A stretch of 64,000 nucleotides of DNA from JANMMJ01 sp964543235 (GCA_964543235.1 CAZIXE010000009.1:18200-82199); one strand, 5' to 3'; positions 49,820 through 60,200 are shown, counted from the stretch's first letter. Notes: generated by a model not told the origin, from the sequence alone. Numbers and translations are program-made.

Positions 49820-50511
49820 TGGCCGCCCGCCAGCTGGCCTTGAGCCTGCCGCATCGCGCTGCAACGGGCCGCGATGATTTTCTCGTTTCCGAGTCCAATT
49901 CGGCCGCGGTGGCGCTGGTCGACAGCTGGCCGAACTGGCCTGCTCCGGCCGTGGTACTGGCCGGGCCGCCGGGCAGCGGCAAGACGCATCTCGCCGAAGT
50001 CTGGCGGGCGATGTCGGCGGCGCGAATCATGAGGGGGCTGCCGGCCGGGGCACTGGAAGAGCTGCTGCCCGGCGCGTGCCTGGTCGTCGAAGACCTGCCA
50101 GACGCGGGCCTTGACGAGAGAAGGCTGTTTCACCTGCTCAATCTGGTGCGGCAGGAGCAAAGCCACTTGCTGATTACGTCGCACACACTGCCGGTGGCCT
50201 GGCCGGTCACGCTGCCCGATCTGGTCTCCCGCCTCAAGGCGCTCCCGGTCATCGAAATCGGCGCGCCAGACGACGCGCTGTTGCGCGGGGTCCTGCTGAA
50301 GCTCTTTGCCGACCGGCAGGTCGATGTAGATGAGGCGCTCCTGTCCTATCTTCTCAACCGGATTCCGCGGTCGCTCGATTCGGCGCGCCACGTAGTCGCC
50401 GACATCGACCGGCTGGCGCTCGAGCAGCAGGCGGCGATCACCAAGGCCTTCGTGGCGCGGGTGCTACCGAAAATTGTTGTAGAACCACAGCTTGATCTCT
50501 TCATCGAATAG
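49819..50511 (+). CDS. hdaA: DnaA-related regulatory inactivator HdaA
   Basis: 230 residues from a GTG at 49819 that shares a base with the preceding TAG. The N-terminus has a sliding-clamp-binding motif (RQLALSLPH). A AAA+ domain follows with Walker A AGPPGSGKTHLAEVW, a Walker B-like LVVEDLPDAGLDERRLFHLL, and sensor regions including SRLKALPVIEIGAPDDALLR. With the DNA-loaded clamp it promotes ATP hydrolysis by DnaA to prevent re-initiation. It sits directly before ppk1 in the usual order. Confidence 0.9.
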   Translation: MAARQLALSLPHRAATGRDDFLVSESNSAAVALVDSWPNWPAPAVVLAGPPGSGKTHLAEVWRAMSAARIMRGLPAGALEELLPGACLVVEDLPDAGLDERRLFHLLNLVRQEQSHLLITSHTLPVAWPVTLPDLVSRLKALPVIEIGAPDDALLRGVLLKLFADRQVDVDEALLSYLLNRIPRSLDSARHVVADIDRLALEQQAAITKAFVARVLPKIVVEPQLDLFIE

Positions 50512-50573
50512 TCACACAGAACCATATATAAGCGATCATGGTCTCTGGAATTTGTTCTTAGGAAGCGGCCATC

Positions 50574-52757
50574 GTGAACGACCTTTCTGATGTCATCCCG
50601 GCAGAGGCGATCGGTCTGGACAATCCGGCGCGGTTCATCAACCGGGAAATCAGCTGGCTCGGCTTCAACATGCGGGTGCTCGAGGAGGCGCGCAACAAGC
50701 GCCATCCGCTGCTCGAGCGGCTGCGCTTTCTGTCGATCTCCGGCAACAACCTCGATGAATTCTTCATGGTGCGGGTTGCGGGCCTCGTTGGGCAGATGCG
50801 CGCCCGGCTGGTGGAACGCAGCGACGACGGGTTGACACCGGCGCAGCAACTCGATCGGGTGCGGCGCTTCGCCCAGGAGCTCATGGCGGCCCAGGACGCG
50901 TTGTGGCTCGAAATCAAGGATGAGCTGCAGCAAAACGACATCGTCATCGAAGACGGCCTCAACCTCACCGATGCCGACCGGGCCTGGCTCGACGATCGCT
51001 TTCTCGAACAGATTCTGCCGGTGGTCACGCCGATCGCCATCGACCCGGCGCATCCATTTCCGTTCATCCCCAACCGCGGGTTCATCATCACTATCCAGCT
51101 GAGGCGCCAGGCAGACGACACAATGATGAACGCGCTGCTGCCCATCCCGGCGCAGCTCGAGCGCTTCATCCGGCTGCCGGCCGGCCATAACGGCAAGCAC
51201 CGGGCCCGGTTCATTGCGCTCGAGACCATGCTGTCGATGTTCATCCCGCGATTGTTCCCGGGCTATGATCTCATCGGCGAGGGTCTCATCCGGATCATTC
51301 GCGACAGCGACATCGAAATCGAGGAAGAAGCCGAAGATCTGGTCCGGGTGTTCGAAACGGCCCTGAAGCGGCGGCGCCGTGGCGTGGTGATCCGCATGGA
51401 GGTCGACAAGGATTGTCCCGACGAACTGCGCCAGTTCATCGCCGGAGAACTGGAGGTGCCGGAGGACACAATGGTCACCTGCGGCGGGCTTGTGGGCTAT
51501 GCCGACACCAAGCAACTGATCCTCGACGAGCGTTCCGACCTCAAGTTCAAGCCGTATGTGGCGCGGTTTCCCGAGCGCATCCGCGATCACGGCGGCGATT
51601 GCTTCGCAGCCATCCGGCAAAAGGACATCATCGTTCATCACCCGTATGAGTCATTCGACGTGGTCGTGCAGTTCCTCCTGCAGGCAGCCAGCGACCCGGA
51701 TGTCGTGGCAATCAAGCAGACCCTGTACCGCACCTCCAGCAACAGCCCGATCGTTGCCGCGCTCGCGAAGGCGGCGGAGGCCGGCAAGTCGGTCATGGCG
51801 CTGGTGGAGCTCAAGGCCCGGTTTGATGAGGAAGCCAACATCCAGTGGGCGCGCGATCTCGAGCGGGCAGGGGCGCAGGTCGTCTACGGCTTCATCGAGC
51901 TCAAGACCCATGCCAAGGTATCGCTGGTGGTGCGGCGCGAAGGTGGCGGCATGCGCAGCTATGTCCACTACGGCACCGGCAACTATCATCCGATCACGGC
52001 GAAGATCTATACCGATCTTTCGTTTTTCACCTGCGATCCGTCGCTGTGCCGCGACGCGGCGCGCCTGTTCAATTATGTGTCAGGCTACGCGCAACCGCAG
52101 GACCTGGAGAAGGTGGCGCTGTCGCCGGTCACGCTGAAGCCCCGGCTGATGCAGCACATCGAGGAGGAAATCGACCACGCCGCCGCGGGCCGGCCGGCCG
52201 AGATATGGGTGAAGCTCAATTCGCTCGTCGACCCGGAAATCATCGATGCGCTTTACCGGGCGAGCCAGGCCGGGGTGAGTATCGACCTGGTGGTGCGCGG
52301 CATCTGCTGCCTCAGGCCGGGCGTCAAGGGCCTGTCCGAGAATATCAGGGTCAAGAGCATCGTCGGGCGATTCCTCGAGCACAGCCGCATCATCTGCTTC
52401 GGAGCCGGCCACGGCCTGCCTCATCCCAAAGCCAAGGTCTATATCAGTTCGGCGGACTGGATGCCGCGCAACCTCCATCGCCGGGTCGAGACGCTGGTGC
52501 CCATCGAGAATCCGACGGTACACGAACAGGTACTAGGACAGATCATGATGGCCAACCTGCGCGACACAGAACAGAGCTGGGAGCTGCTTCCCGACGGCAC
52601 GTCACGCCGAATTGCAGCGGCGAAGCCAGGCGAGAGCTTCAACGCCCATGAATTCTTCATGAATAATCCATCGCTGTCTGGACGGGGCAGCTCCCTCAAG
52701 AATACTCTCCCGGCGCCGGTTGCGGGCGTAAAGAGGAAGGGCAGGTCCAAGGCGTGA
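50574..52757 (+). CDS. ppk1: Polyphosphate kinase 1
   Basis: 727 residues from a GTG at 50574. It polymerises the gamma-phosphate of ATP into polyphosphate. All family blocks are present: RFINREISWLGFNMRVLEEA, FLSISGNNLDEFFMVRVAGL, TLYRTSSNSPIVAALAKAAE, the phospho-histidine region YVHYGTGNYHPITAKIYTDL and the C-terminal ADWMPRNLHRRVETLVPIE. It follows hdaA by about 60 bases and overlaps ppx by four bases (GTGA), so synthesis and hydrolysis of polyphosphate are co-expressed. Confidence 0.97.
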   Translation: MNDLSDVIPAEAIGLDNPARFINREISWLGFNMRVLEEARNKRHPLLERLRFLSISGNNLDEFFMVRVAGLVGQMRARLVERSDDGLTPAQQLDRVRRFAQELMAAQDALWLEIKDELQQNDIVIEDGLNLTDADRAWLDDRFLEQILPVVTPIAIDPAHPFPFIPNRGFIITIQLRRQADDTMMNALLPIPAQLERFIRLPAGHNGKHRARFIALETMLSMFIPRLFPGYDLIGEGLIRIIRDSDIEIEEEAEDLVRVFETALKRRRRGVVIRMEVDKDCPDELRQFIAGELEVPEDTMVTCGGLVGYADTKQLILDERSDLKFKPYVARFPERIRDHGGDCFAAIRQKDIIVHHPYESFDVVVQFLLQAASDPDVVAIKQTLYRTSSNSPIVAALAKAAEAGKSVMALVELKARFDEEANIQWARDLERAGAQVVYGFIELKTHAKVSLVVRREGGGMRSYVHYGTGNYHPITAKIYTDLSFFTCDPSLCRDAARLFNYVSGYAQPQDLEKVALSPVTLKPRLMQHIEEEIDHAAAGRPAEIWVKLNSLVDPEIIDALYRASQAGVSIDLVVRGICCLRPGVKGLSENIRVKSIVGRFLEHSRIICFGAGHGLPHPKAKVYISSADWMPRNLHRRVETLVPIENPTVHEQVLGQIMMANLRDTEQSWELLPDGTSRRIAAAKPGESFNAHEFFMNNPSLSGRGSSLKNTLPAPVAGVKRKGRSKA

Positions 52758-54268
52758 AAAAGAAGGGTTTTGGCACCGAGGCGCCGAAATACCGCCCCGT
52801 TTCGGTCGTTGATATCGGCTCGAACTCCGTGCGCATTGTGGTCTATGACGGATTGCGGCGTTCGCCGACGCCGGTCTTCAACGAAAAGATCCTGTGCGGC
52901 CTCGGCCGTGGTGTCGCGATTACCGGCAAACTCAGCAAAGAAGGTATTGTCAGGGCGCTGCGCGCCCTGCGCCGGTTTCGGGCGGTGTCGAAACAGATCG
53001 GGGCCAGGGAAATCTACGCCGTGGCGACGGCGGCGGCGCGCGATGCATCGAATGGCGAGACCTTCATCGACGACGCCGAGAATGCTCTCGGCGCATCGAT
53101 CGATGTCCTCACCGGCAAGGAGGAGGCCCGCTATGCCGCACTCGGCGTACTCGCCAGCGTGCCGCGGGCGGACGGGCTGGTCGGCGACCTCGGCGGCGGC
53201 AGTCTTGAACTGATCGATGTCGCCGGCGGCCGCATCCGCAACGGCATCACGCTGCCGCTCGGGCCGCTGCGGCTCATCGACATGTCGGGCGGCTCGCTCG
53301 AGGCGGCGCGCCAGATCATCGACGAGCATCTGGTCAAAGCCAGCCTCATTGCCGGGCTGGCGGGCCGGGCCTTCTATGCGGTGGGCGGTACCTGGCGCAA
53401 CCTGGCGCGCCTCCACATGGCGCAGAACAAGTATCCCCTGCACGTCATCCACCACTATACCATCGGGCGCGAGCAGGCGCGCTCGATCGCCGACCTGGTT
53501 TCACACCTGTCGCCGGCGTCGCTGAGGGATGTGCGCGAAATCTCGAAGAGCCGGTGGGAAACCATGCCGTTCGGGGCGTTGGTGCTGGAGCGGCTGATGG
53601 CGCACTCGAAAGCCCGCGACGTGGTGTTCTCGGTCTATGGCGTGCGCGAGGGATTGCTGTTTTCACGCCTGCCGCGACGCAAGCGCGATGCGGACGCACT
53701 GCTGTCGTCGTGCTGGGACTTTGCGCGGCGCTATGCGCGGTCGGCCGAGCATGAGCTCGAACTCTGCGACTGGACGGACCAGCTCTATGGCGAAGGCAGG
53801 CTGGCGGAAACGGCCGACCAGCGGCGCCTCAGACATGCCGCCTGTCTGCTCGCCGACATTGGCTGGCGCGCCCACCCGGACTACCGGGCGGAGCGTTCGC
53901 TCGGCATGATTTCGCAGGCCGCCTTTGTCGGGGTCGATCACCCCGGCCGGGTGTTCCTGGCGCTGACGATCTACTACCGCTATGAGGGCTCAATCGACGA
54001 TGCGCGATCGAACGGGCTGGCGCGGCTGCTCGACGATGACAGCCTGGCGCGGGCGCTGCTGATCGGCGAGATGCTGCGCCTGGCCTATATCCTGTCGGCG
54101 GCGATGCCCGGCATGCTGCCGCGCGTGGGCCTCAGGCTGGGCCCGAACAAGACTTTGGTTCTGAGTTTTCCCCGGAAGCTTGCGGACCTGACCGGCGAAC
54201 GGGTCGAAAAGCGGCTGGCAGCACTGGCTGCCCAGATGGGCCGCAACCCCAAGATCGAAATCAAGTGA
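52754..54268 (+). CDS. ppx: Exopolyphosphatase / GppA family
   Basis: 504 residues from a GTG overlapping the ppk1 stop. The actin-like ATPase fold is evident: VSVVDIGSNSVRIVVYDGL (phosphate 1), AVATAAARDASNG, and GLVGDLGGGSLELIDV (phosphate 2). The C-terminal half contains an HD-like region (RHAACLLADIGWRAHPDYRA). It hydrolyses terminal phosphates from polyphosphate or pppGpp. The two activities cannot be separated by sequence, but the ppk1 coupling favours polyphosphate. Confidence 0.95.
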   Translation: MKKKGFGTEAPKYRPVSVVDIGSNSVRIVVYDGLRRSPTPVFNEKILCGLGRGVAITGKLSKEGIVRALRALRRFRAVSKQIGAREIYAVATAAARDASNGETFIDDAENALGASIDVLTGKEEARYAALGVLASVPRADGLVGDLGGGSLELIDVAGGRIRNGITLPLGPLRLIDMSGGSLEAARQIIDEHLVKASLIAGLAGRAFYAVGGTWRNLARLHMAQNKYPLHVIHHYTIGREQARSIADLVSHLSPASLRDVREISKSRWETMPFGALVLERLMAHSKARDVVFSVYGVREGLLFSRLPRRKRDADALLSSCWDFARRYARSAEHELELCDWTDQLYGEGRLAETADQRRLRHAACLLADIGWRAHPDYRAERSLGMISQAAFVGVDHPGRVFLALTIYYRYEGSIDDARSNGLARLLDDDSLARALLIGEMLRLAYILSAAMPGMLPRVGLRLGPNKTLVLSFPRKLADLTGERVEKRLAALAAQMGRNPKIEIK

Positions 54269-55444
54269 TCATTCGGCCGCGGCGGCCTGGCCGGCAGTGT
54301 CGAGAATTGCTGCACGGCCGTCACGGAAGCCGATGACGGCCCGGCCGGCGACAAGCTCGAGGGCGAGCCTGCCGAAAACCTCGCGGCGCCAGCCGCTCAT
54401 CATCGGGACTTCGGCATTGCTGTCATGGGCGAAAACCTCGATTTCAGAAGCGCTGGCGACCAGCTTGGGAGCTATCCCATGCTGCTCGCAAACAATTTTC
54501 AGCGCGAGCTTGAGGATTTCCGCTGCCGCCTGGGCACTGGGCGGCAATTCCTCGGGGACGGGCTCATGCGCTGGCAACGCCTCGGGTGGCAGCACAAGGG
54601 CCTCCCTGACGGCAGCGATCATTGCTTCGCCATAGCGCGAATTGCCAAAGCCGCGGGGCAATGAGCGCAAGGTTGCCAGAGCGTCGCGGTCCTTCGGCAG
54701 CTGCATCGCCACTTCGGCAATCGCGTCGTCCTTCACCACGCGGGCCCGGGGCACGTTTCTTTCGCGGGCCTCGCGCTCACGCCAGTCGGCAAGCCGCATG
54801 AGGGCGGCGAGCTGCTTGCGCGAACGCAACCGTACCTTGATCCGCTTCCAGGCGTCCCGCGGTTCGGTCTGATAGGTCGCCGTGGAAGTCAGTACCGCCA
54901 TTTCCTGTTCCAGCCAGGATTCGCGGCCGTTCTTGTCCAGTTCCTGCTTGAGGCTCTGGTAGACGGTGCGGAGATGGGTGACGTCGGAGAGCGCATAGGC
55001 GAGTTGCTTGTCCGAGAGCGGCCGCCTGGACCAGTCGGTGAAGCGCGATGACTTGTCGATCTGGGCCTTGGCGAGCTTGCGGACGATGGCCTCGTAGCCG
55101 ACCTGTTCGCCGAAGCCGCAGACCATGGCGGCCACCTGGGTGTCGAAAACCGGTGTGGGAACGGCGCCGGCGCGATGCACGAAAATCTCGATGTCCTGGC
55201 GCGCCGCATGGAACACCTTGAGCACGGCGGGATTGCGCATGAGCCGGAAGAAGGGGCCGAGGTCGATCGCCTGTGCCAGCGGATCGATGATAGCCTCGCG
55301 GCTGCTGCCGGCGACCTGGATCAGGCAGAGTTCCGGCCAATAGGTCTGTTCGCGCATGAATTCGGTATCGACTGCGATGAAAGTATCGGCCGCCAGCGCA
55401 GCGCAGAGTTCCTCGAGCGCCCCCGTCGTGGTGATGATGTCCAT
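54269..55444 (-). CDS. rnd: Ribonuclease D
   Basis: 391 residues from the ATG at 55444 (AGGAGA upstream). The DEDDy exonuclease domain is complete: VDTEFMREQTYWPELCLIQV (D and E), VFHAARQDIEIFVHRAG, VFDTQVAAMVCGFGEQVGYE and YALSDVTHLRTVYQSLKQEL, with its tyrosine and aspartate. HRDC domains follow (around KQLAALMRLADWREREARE and EILKLALKIVCEQHGIAPKL). It trims 3' ends of tRNA precursors. It is convergent with ppx, one base apart. Confidence 0.95.
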   Translation of the reverse strand: MDIITTTGALEELCAALAADTFIAVDTEFMREQTYWPELCLIQVAGSSREAIIDPLAQAIDLGPFFRLMRNPAVLKVFHAARQDIEIFVHRAGAVPTPVFDTQVAAMVCGFGEQVGYEAIVRKLAKAQIDKSSRFTDWSRRPLSDKQLAYALSDVTHLRTVYQSLKQELDKNGRESWLEQEMAVLTSTATYQTEPRDAWKRIKVRLRSRKQLAALMRLADWREREARERNVPRARVVKDDAIAEVAMQLPKDRDALATLRSLPRGFGNSRYGEAMIAAVREALVLPPEALPAHEPVPEELPPSAQAAAEILKLALKIVCEQHGIAPKLVASASEIEVFAHDSNAEVPMMSGWRREVFGRLALELVAGRAVIGFRDGRAAILDTAGQAAAAE

Positions 55445-55714
55445 TTGATCTCCTGCGGGCGGCACAGTCGACTGACTCGGCGATGCCGTCAACCGGGAGT
55501 CAGGGGCTAGCGATGCAAGGTATAAAAACCGCTCTATATCAATTGCTTGTTTACTTGTCCTCAACAGACTTCGCAAGCGCTTGCCGCCGATCCCGGGGAG
55601 TCCGGCGGGAATTTGTTGGCGGTGGCCGGACGGGGCGGGTATGGTCCGGTTACGGCGGGCAGGAGTGGCAGTCCGGCGCGCCGATCATGTTCGCGCGGCA
55701 AGCTGGAGGGATCA

Positions 55715-56236
55715 ATGCGGGGGAGACTGCTGGCCCTGGTACTCGGGCTTATTCTGGTGATCGCTCCCGGGGCGTCCCAGGCGGCCCAGATAGTCATCAC
55801 GATCAGCAAGAAAACGCAAAAGATGACGGTCAGTGTCGATGGCGCCAACGAATATGTCTGGCCAGTATCGACAGGGGCGCGTGGCTATGAGACGCCGAGT
55901 GGCGAATACCGGCCGTTCCGCATGGAAAAGGACCACTTCTCGGAAGAATGGGACGATGCGCCGATGCCGCATTCGATCTTCTTCACCGAACAGGGCCATG
56001 CCATTCACGGCAGTTTCTATGTGAAGAGCCTCGGACGCGCGGCTTCGCATGGCTGCGTCAGACTGGCGCCGGACAATGCCGCCAAACTGTTCGCGCTGGT
56101 CCAGAAGGCGGGTATGAAGAACACCAAAGTGGTCATCAAGGGCGGCTTCGGTTTCGACTTCTTCGATTTCGCTGACAACTCCTCGTCCACAATCACCAGA
56201 AAGAAGCGGCCCAGCATCTTCAAGAAATCGGACTGA
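55715..56236 (+). CDS. YkuD-type L,D-transpeptidase, exported
   Basis: 173 residues from the ATG at 55715 (GGAGGG upstream). Signal peptide GRLLALVLGLILVIAPGASQA. The catalytic domain has GHAIHGSFYVKSLGRAASHG with the nucleophile Cys114 in SHGCVRLAP. It is a short form consisting of little beyond the catalytic core and a basic C-terminal tail (RKKRPSIFKKS). It would act on peptidoglycan in the periplasm. It is divergent from rnd across a 270-base region in which no other gene is seen. Confidence 0.92.
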   Translation: MRGRLLALVLGLILVIAPGASQAAQIVITISKKTQKMTVSVDGANEYVWPVSTGARGYETPSGEYRPFRMEKDHFSEEWDDAPMPHSIFFTEQGHAIHGSFYVKSLGRAASHGCVRLAPDNAAKLFALVQKAGMKNTKVVIKGGFGFDFFDFADNSSSTITRKKRPSIFKKSD

Positions 56237-56380
56237 CCGTCTGGCTGCCGCCAGCCGGCCGTTCCGGACCGCCATTGACCCAGGTGGCCAGGACCGCCGT
56301 GCAGGCGCGCCAGCCACCTTGACAAATCGCACCCCCCATGCGCTTGTCCGCGCCGGAAATTTCAGACCCAGCGAGGATCG

Positions 56381-58159
56381 ATGCACGCCTATCGCAGCCA
56401 TACCTGCGGACAGCTCCGCCATGACCATGCCGGCCAGGACACCAGGCTGTCCGGCTGGGTGCATCGCGTGCGCGACCATGGCGGTGTGCTGTTCATCGAT
56501 CTGCGCGATCACTACGGCATCACCCAGGTGGTGGCCGATCCGGATTCACCGGCCTTTCAGACCGCGGAGCGGCTGCGGTCGGAATGGGTGGTGCGGGTTG
56601 ACGGCAAGGTGCGGCCAAGGCCCGCCGGTACCGAGAACAGAGAATTGCCAACCGGCCTGGTCGAGGTCTTCGCGACAGGCATCGAAGTGCTGTCCGAAGC
56701 CAGGGAACTGCCATTGCCGGTGTTCGGGGACACGGAATATCCGGAAGACATCAGGCTGAAGTACCGGTTCCTCGATCTGCGCCGCGAGCGCATCCACCAG
56801 AATATCATGAAGCGAGGTGCCATCATCGACTCGCTCCGGCGGCGCATGAAGGAGCAGGGCTTCTTCGAGTTCCAGACGCCGATCCTCACCGCCTCCTCGC
56901 CGGAAGGGGCGCGCGACTTCCTGGTTCCCAGCCGGCTCCATCCCGGCAGGTTCTATGCGCTGCCGCAGGCCCCACAGCAATTCAAGCAGCTCATCATGAT
57001 GTCGGGCTTCGACAGGTACTTTCAGATCGCGCCCTGCTTTCGCGACGAGGACGCGCGCGCCGACCGTTCGCCCGGCGAATTCTACCAGCTCGACATCGAG
57101 ATGAGCTTCGTCACGCAGGATGACGTGTTTGCGGCGGTCGAGCCGGTGCTGCGCGGCGTGTTCGAGGAGTTCGGCAACGGGCTCCCGGTCACGCAAAGTT
57201 TTCCGCGCATCGCCTTCAAGGATGCGGTCAGCCGGTATGGCTCCGACAAGCCGGACCTGCGCAATCCGATCGAGATGCAGCCGGTGACCGCACACTTCGC
57301 GGGAAGCGGCTTCAAGGTCTTCGCCAACATGATCGCCAGCGATCCCAAGGTTGAAGTCTGGGCCATTCCGGCGCCCAGGGGCGGTTCGCGCGCTTTCTGC
57401 GACCGGATGAATGGCTGGGCACAGAGCCAGGGACAACCGGGACTCGGCTACATGTTCTGGCGTGACGGTGAGGAGGGCGGCGCCGGGCCGATCGCCAGGA
57501 ACATCGGCCCCGAACGGGCCGAAGCGATCCGCGCGCAGCTGGGGCTCGGCGTCGGCGATGCCTGCTTTTTCGCCGCCGGTGTTCCCGCGAAATTCTACAA
57601 ATTTGCCGGCGAGGCCCGCAACCGGATCGGCGAGGAGCTGGGGCTCACGCAGAAGGACCGTTTCGAGTTCTGCTGGATCGTCGACTTTCCGATGTTCGAG
57701 TGGAACGAGGAGGAGAAGAAGGTCGATTTCTCGCATAATCCCTTCTCGATGCCGCAGGGCGGGCTGGAGGCACTGGAGAGCAAGGATCCCCTCGATATCC
57801 TCGCCTTCCAGTATGACATCGTGTGCAACGGCATCGAGCTGTCTTCAGGGGCCATCCGCAACCACCGTCCCGATATCATGAAGAAGGCGTTCGCGATTGC
57901 CGGCTATCCGGAGTCCGTCTTGCTCGAGAAGTTCGGCGGCATGTACCGGGCCTTCCAGTATGGGGCGCCGCCACATGGCGGTATCGCACCCGGCGTCGAC
58001 CGCATTGTCATGCTCCTGTGCGGCGAACAGAATTTGCGCGAAGTCGTGCTGTTCCCGATGAACCAGCAGGCGGAAGACCTGCTGATGGGCGCGCCGTCAG
58101 AAGTAACGCCCAAGCAACTCCGGGAACTGCATATCCGGCTCAACCTGCCGGAGAGGTGA
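56381..58159 (+). CDS. aspS: Aspartyl-tRNA synthetase
   Basis: 592 residues, the length of the bacterial type with an inserted GAD domain. The N-terminal anticodon-binding OB fold (HTCGQLRHDHAGQDTRLSGW, VHRVRDHGGVLFIDLRDHYG), class II motif 2 (APCFRDEDARADRSPGEFYQ, LDIEMSF) and motif 3 (YGAPPHGGIAPGVDRIVMLL) are clear. Whether it is a discriminating or a non-discriminating (Asp/Asn) enzyme was not determined. It follows the transpeptidase gene by about 145 bases and is convergent with the exported-protein gene at 58160. Confidence 0.97.
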   Translation: MHAYRSHTCGQLRHDHAGQDTRLSGWVHRVRDHGGVLFIDLRDHYGITQVVADPDSPAFQTAERLRSEWVVRVDGKVRPRPAGTENRELPTGLVEVFATGIEVLSEARELPLPVFGDTEYPEDIRLKYRFLDLRRERIHQNIMKRGAIIDSLRRRMKEQGFFEFQTPILTASSPEGARDFLVPSRLHPGRFYALPQAPQQFKQLIMMSGFDRYFQIAPCFRDEDARADRSPGEFYQLDIEMSFVTQDDVFAAVEPVLRGVFEEFGNGLPVTQSFPRIAFKDAVSRYGSDKPDLRNPIEMQPVTAHFAGSGFKVFANMIASDPKVEVWAIPAPRGGSRAFCDRMNGWAQSQGQPGLGYMFWRDGEEGGAGPIARNIGPERAEAIRAQLGLGVGDACFFAAGVPAKFYKFAGEARNRIGEELGLTQKDRFEFCWIVDFPMFEWNEEEKKVDFSHNPFSMPQGGLEALESKDPLDILAFQYDIVCNGIELSSGAIRNHRPDIMKKAFAIAGYPESVLLEKFGGMYRAFQYGAPPHGGIAPGVDRIVMLLCGEQNLREVVLFPMNQQAEDLLMGAPSEVTPKQLRELHIRLNLPER

Positions 58160-60190
58160 TCAATCGTTTGCCGTGACCGTTAGTCCGAGCAGGGGAATGG
58201 CGGCACCCGGATCGGCCGGATCGAGATTCATCAGCTGCTGCACGGCCACCGGATGTGCGGGCCTGAGAGTAATGGTGAGCGACTTCGGGTCCATGAGGAA
58301 GGCGGTGATCGCGCCCACGGTGCGGGCCGTGAAGTCCGGCTGCTTCAGCTGTGACAGACCAAGCTGAGTCATGGCAGCGATGTTGCCGATCATGGTCTGC
58401 TCATCCATGCCCTGCATCCTGGCGGCATAGGCCAGCAGCCGCCGGGTGAGCGAGGCATCCTCGAAGCGGAGCGCGAAGCTGTCGATGGTGATGGGGCCCA
58501 TGGCCATCATCATGAGGGTCGGATCGGGCTCGCCCTTGTTGGCCATGAACACCGGCACGAGAGCCTGCTTCAGGCGCTCCGGAGTCAGGCCGCCAAGCCC
58601 GTAGGCCAGGCTCAGGGCGCCGGCGTTGTCGACGCTGAGCCGCGAACTGGTCTGGTAGCTGCCCGTTGCCTCGTCATAGCTGCCATCGCCGTTCATATGG
58701 ATGACGAGCTCCCGGTAGCCCAGAGCATCGAAGACTTCGCGGCTTTCCGGCGTTGCCGCAAGCATACCATAAGGCACTTTCAGGCTGCTGAGCCGGGCTG
58801 TCGCCTTCTCAGGCAGCAGCGCATACTTCCCGGTGAAAGTTGCCTCATAGCTCTCCAGGTGCAGCGGCTCCATGCCCGGCGTGCCGGCAACCAGGCCCGC
58901 CAGTGCGACCCGGCCTATCCTGGGAAACAGGGTCAGAAAGCTCTCCGCTGCGACCTGCGCCGCCGCCGCGTCGGGTGCGCCGCGCTTCTTGCTGTCCTCG
59001 AGCCTTGCCAGGGCCATGAAGCCCTTGATCGACGGAAAGACGACATCGCCGATCTCGAACGACTTGAGGCTTGCCTGGAACGCCGGTCCCTCCGCTGCGA
59101 AATCGGTGAGCGCAATGCGCCCGAGTCCTTCGGAGGAAAGGTTCTCAAGGCTCAGTCCGGAAAGCGAGACGCTGCCACCGTCCGGTGGGGACCCCTTCAT
59201 GTTGGCAAATTTCACCGCGGTCACGCGGAACCAGCCGATGAGATCGGAGAGATGGTTCTCCATGAGAGCCATCAACGCTGCATCGTCGGGCTTGTCGGCC
59301 AGGGCGATCAGGCGATCGAGGGCCGGAGCAAGCGGTGTTGCGGTCTGCCGGACCTGCATCGGTCCCACAGTGACGGGCCCCATCGAAAACGTCTCCTTGC
59401 CGTCCGTCTCCGTGGCGATCCGCGTGTAGACAGTGCTTTCCATGGCGTCGAGCCACTGGCCGTCACCCTTGCCGTCGGCATAGGCGGCCGGGTCGAAAAC
59501 GCGAGCAAGTGCCGCAAGACTGACGTTGCGTCCCTCGATCCCCTCCATCAGGCTGGTGACGGCAGCAGGGACAGGACCGGTGCTCTGCTCGATCCGCGCG
59601 ATCGCCTGATGCGCGAGGACGCCGTTCCGAAGCGGGCCGAACTCGATGCCGGTATAGGTGGCTGCCACACGAACCGGGGCGGCGCCGGGTGCCGGCAAAG
59701 TCTGCGCGAAGGCCGCAGAGGGGATGGCGATCGTCTCGAACTCGGTCGTCGCAAGGCGTGTATAGAGCGCGGCCAGTGCCGCCACCGGTGCGCTGGCATC
59801 GAAACTCCAGCCCGCGAGCGAGGGGGTAGCGAGGCCTTTGCCGGTGAGTTCCGGCGCCGTCAGAGCCCACCGGTCACTGGTGAAGGACAGGTCGCTCAGC
59901 GTGAAATCCGGCACGGAGATGCCCCCGCCGGCGTAAGACAAGTCCTCGAGGGCGGCGCGTCCGACATTCACCACCAGCTTGCCGTCGGCGCTGCCCAGTG
60001 TCACCGCTTCAGCGATGGCCGTCGCGCCCTCGGAGCGGATGGTCCCGGCCGATGCGCGCCAGCCGGGCGAGGCATCGACGGTGGCGATGAAGTCCGCCAG
60101 CAACCGTTCGCCCGCGGGATCGGCCAGAGCCGGTGCGGCAAGACCTGCTGAAAGCAGGGTTGCAGCCGCGAGGGCGGACCAGAACCGCAT
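58160..60190 (-). CDS. Large exported protein, unknown (paralogue of the next gene)
   Basis: 676 residues from the ATG at 60190 (AGGAG upstream). A signal peptide (FWSALAAATLLSAGLAAPALA) is followed by an all-beta, repeat-like sequence with no cysteines in visible motifs. The C-terminal 110 residues (LRFEDASLTRRLLAYAARMQ, GMDEQTMIGNIAAM, LGLSQLKQPDFTARTVGAIT) are clearly similar to the end of the neighbouring 398-residue protein. Both start about ten bases apart in one operon. Function unknown. They may be envelope structural or lipid-handling proteins, but this is not supported by a motif. Confidence 0.78.
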   Translation of the reverse strand: MRFWSALAAATLLSAGLAAPALADPAGERLLADFIATVDASPGWRASAGTIRSEGATAIAEAVTLGSADGKLVVNVGRAALEDLSYAGGGISVPDFTLSDLSFTSDRWALTAPELTGKGLATPSLAGWSFDASAPVAALAALYTRLATTEFETIAIPSAAFAQTLPAPGAAPVRVAATYTGIEFGPLRNGVLAHQAIARIEQSTGPVPAAVTSLMEGIEGRNVSLAALARVFDPAAYADGKGDGQWLDAMESTVYTRIATETDGKETFSMGPVTVGPMQVRQTATPLAPALDRLIALADKPDDAALMALMENHLSDLIGWFRVTAVKFANMKGSPPDGGSVSLSGLSLENLSSEGLGRIALTDFAAEGPAFQASLKSFEIGDVVFPSIKGFMALARLEDSKKRGAPDAAAAQVAAESFLTLFPRIGRVALAGLVAGTPGMEPLHLESYEATFTGKYALLPEKATARLSSLKVPYGMLAATPESREVFDALGYRELVIHMNGDGSYDEATGSYQTSSRLSVDNAGALSLAYGLGGLTPERLKQALVPVFMANKGEPDPTLMMMAMGPITIDSFALRFEDASLTRRLLAYAARMQGMDEQTMIGNIAAMTQLGLSQLKQPDFTARTVGAITAFLMDPKSLTITLRPAHPVAVQQLMNLDPADPGAAIPLLGLTVTAND

Positions 60191-60200
60191 GGGGCTTCTC

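Noticed and set aside
58697..60151. Forward open frames opposite the large exported proteins (also 59979-61433)
   Set aside because: The reverse frames have signal peptides, ribosome-binding sites and similarity to each other. The forward frames have a shadow-like composition rich in Arg and Gly.
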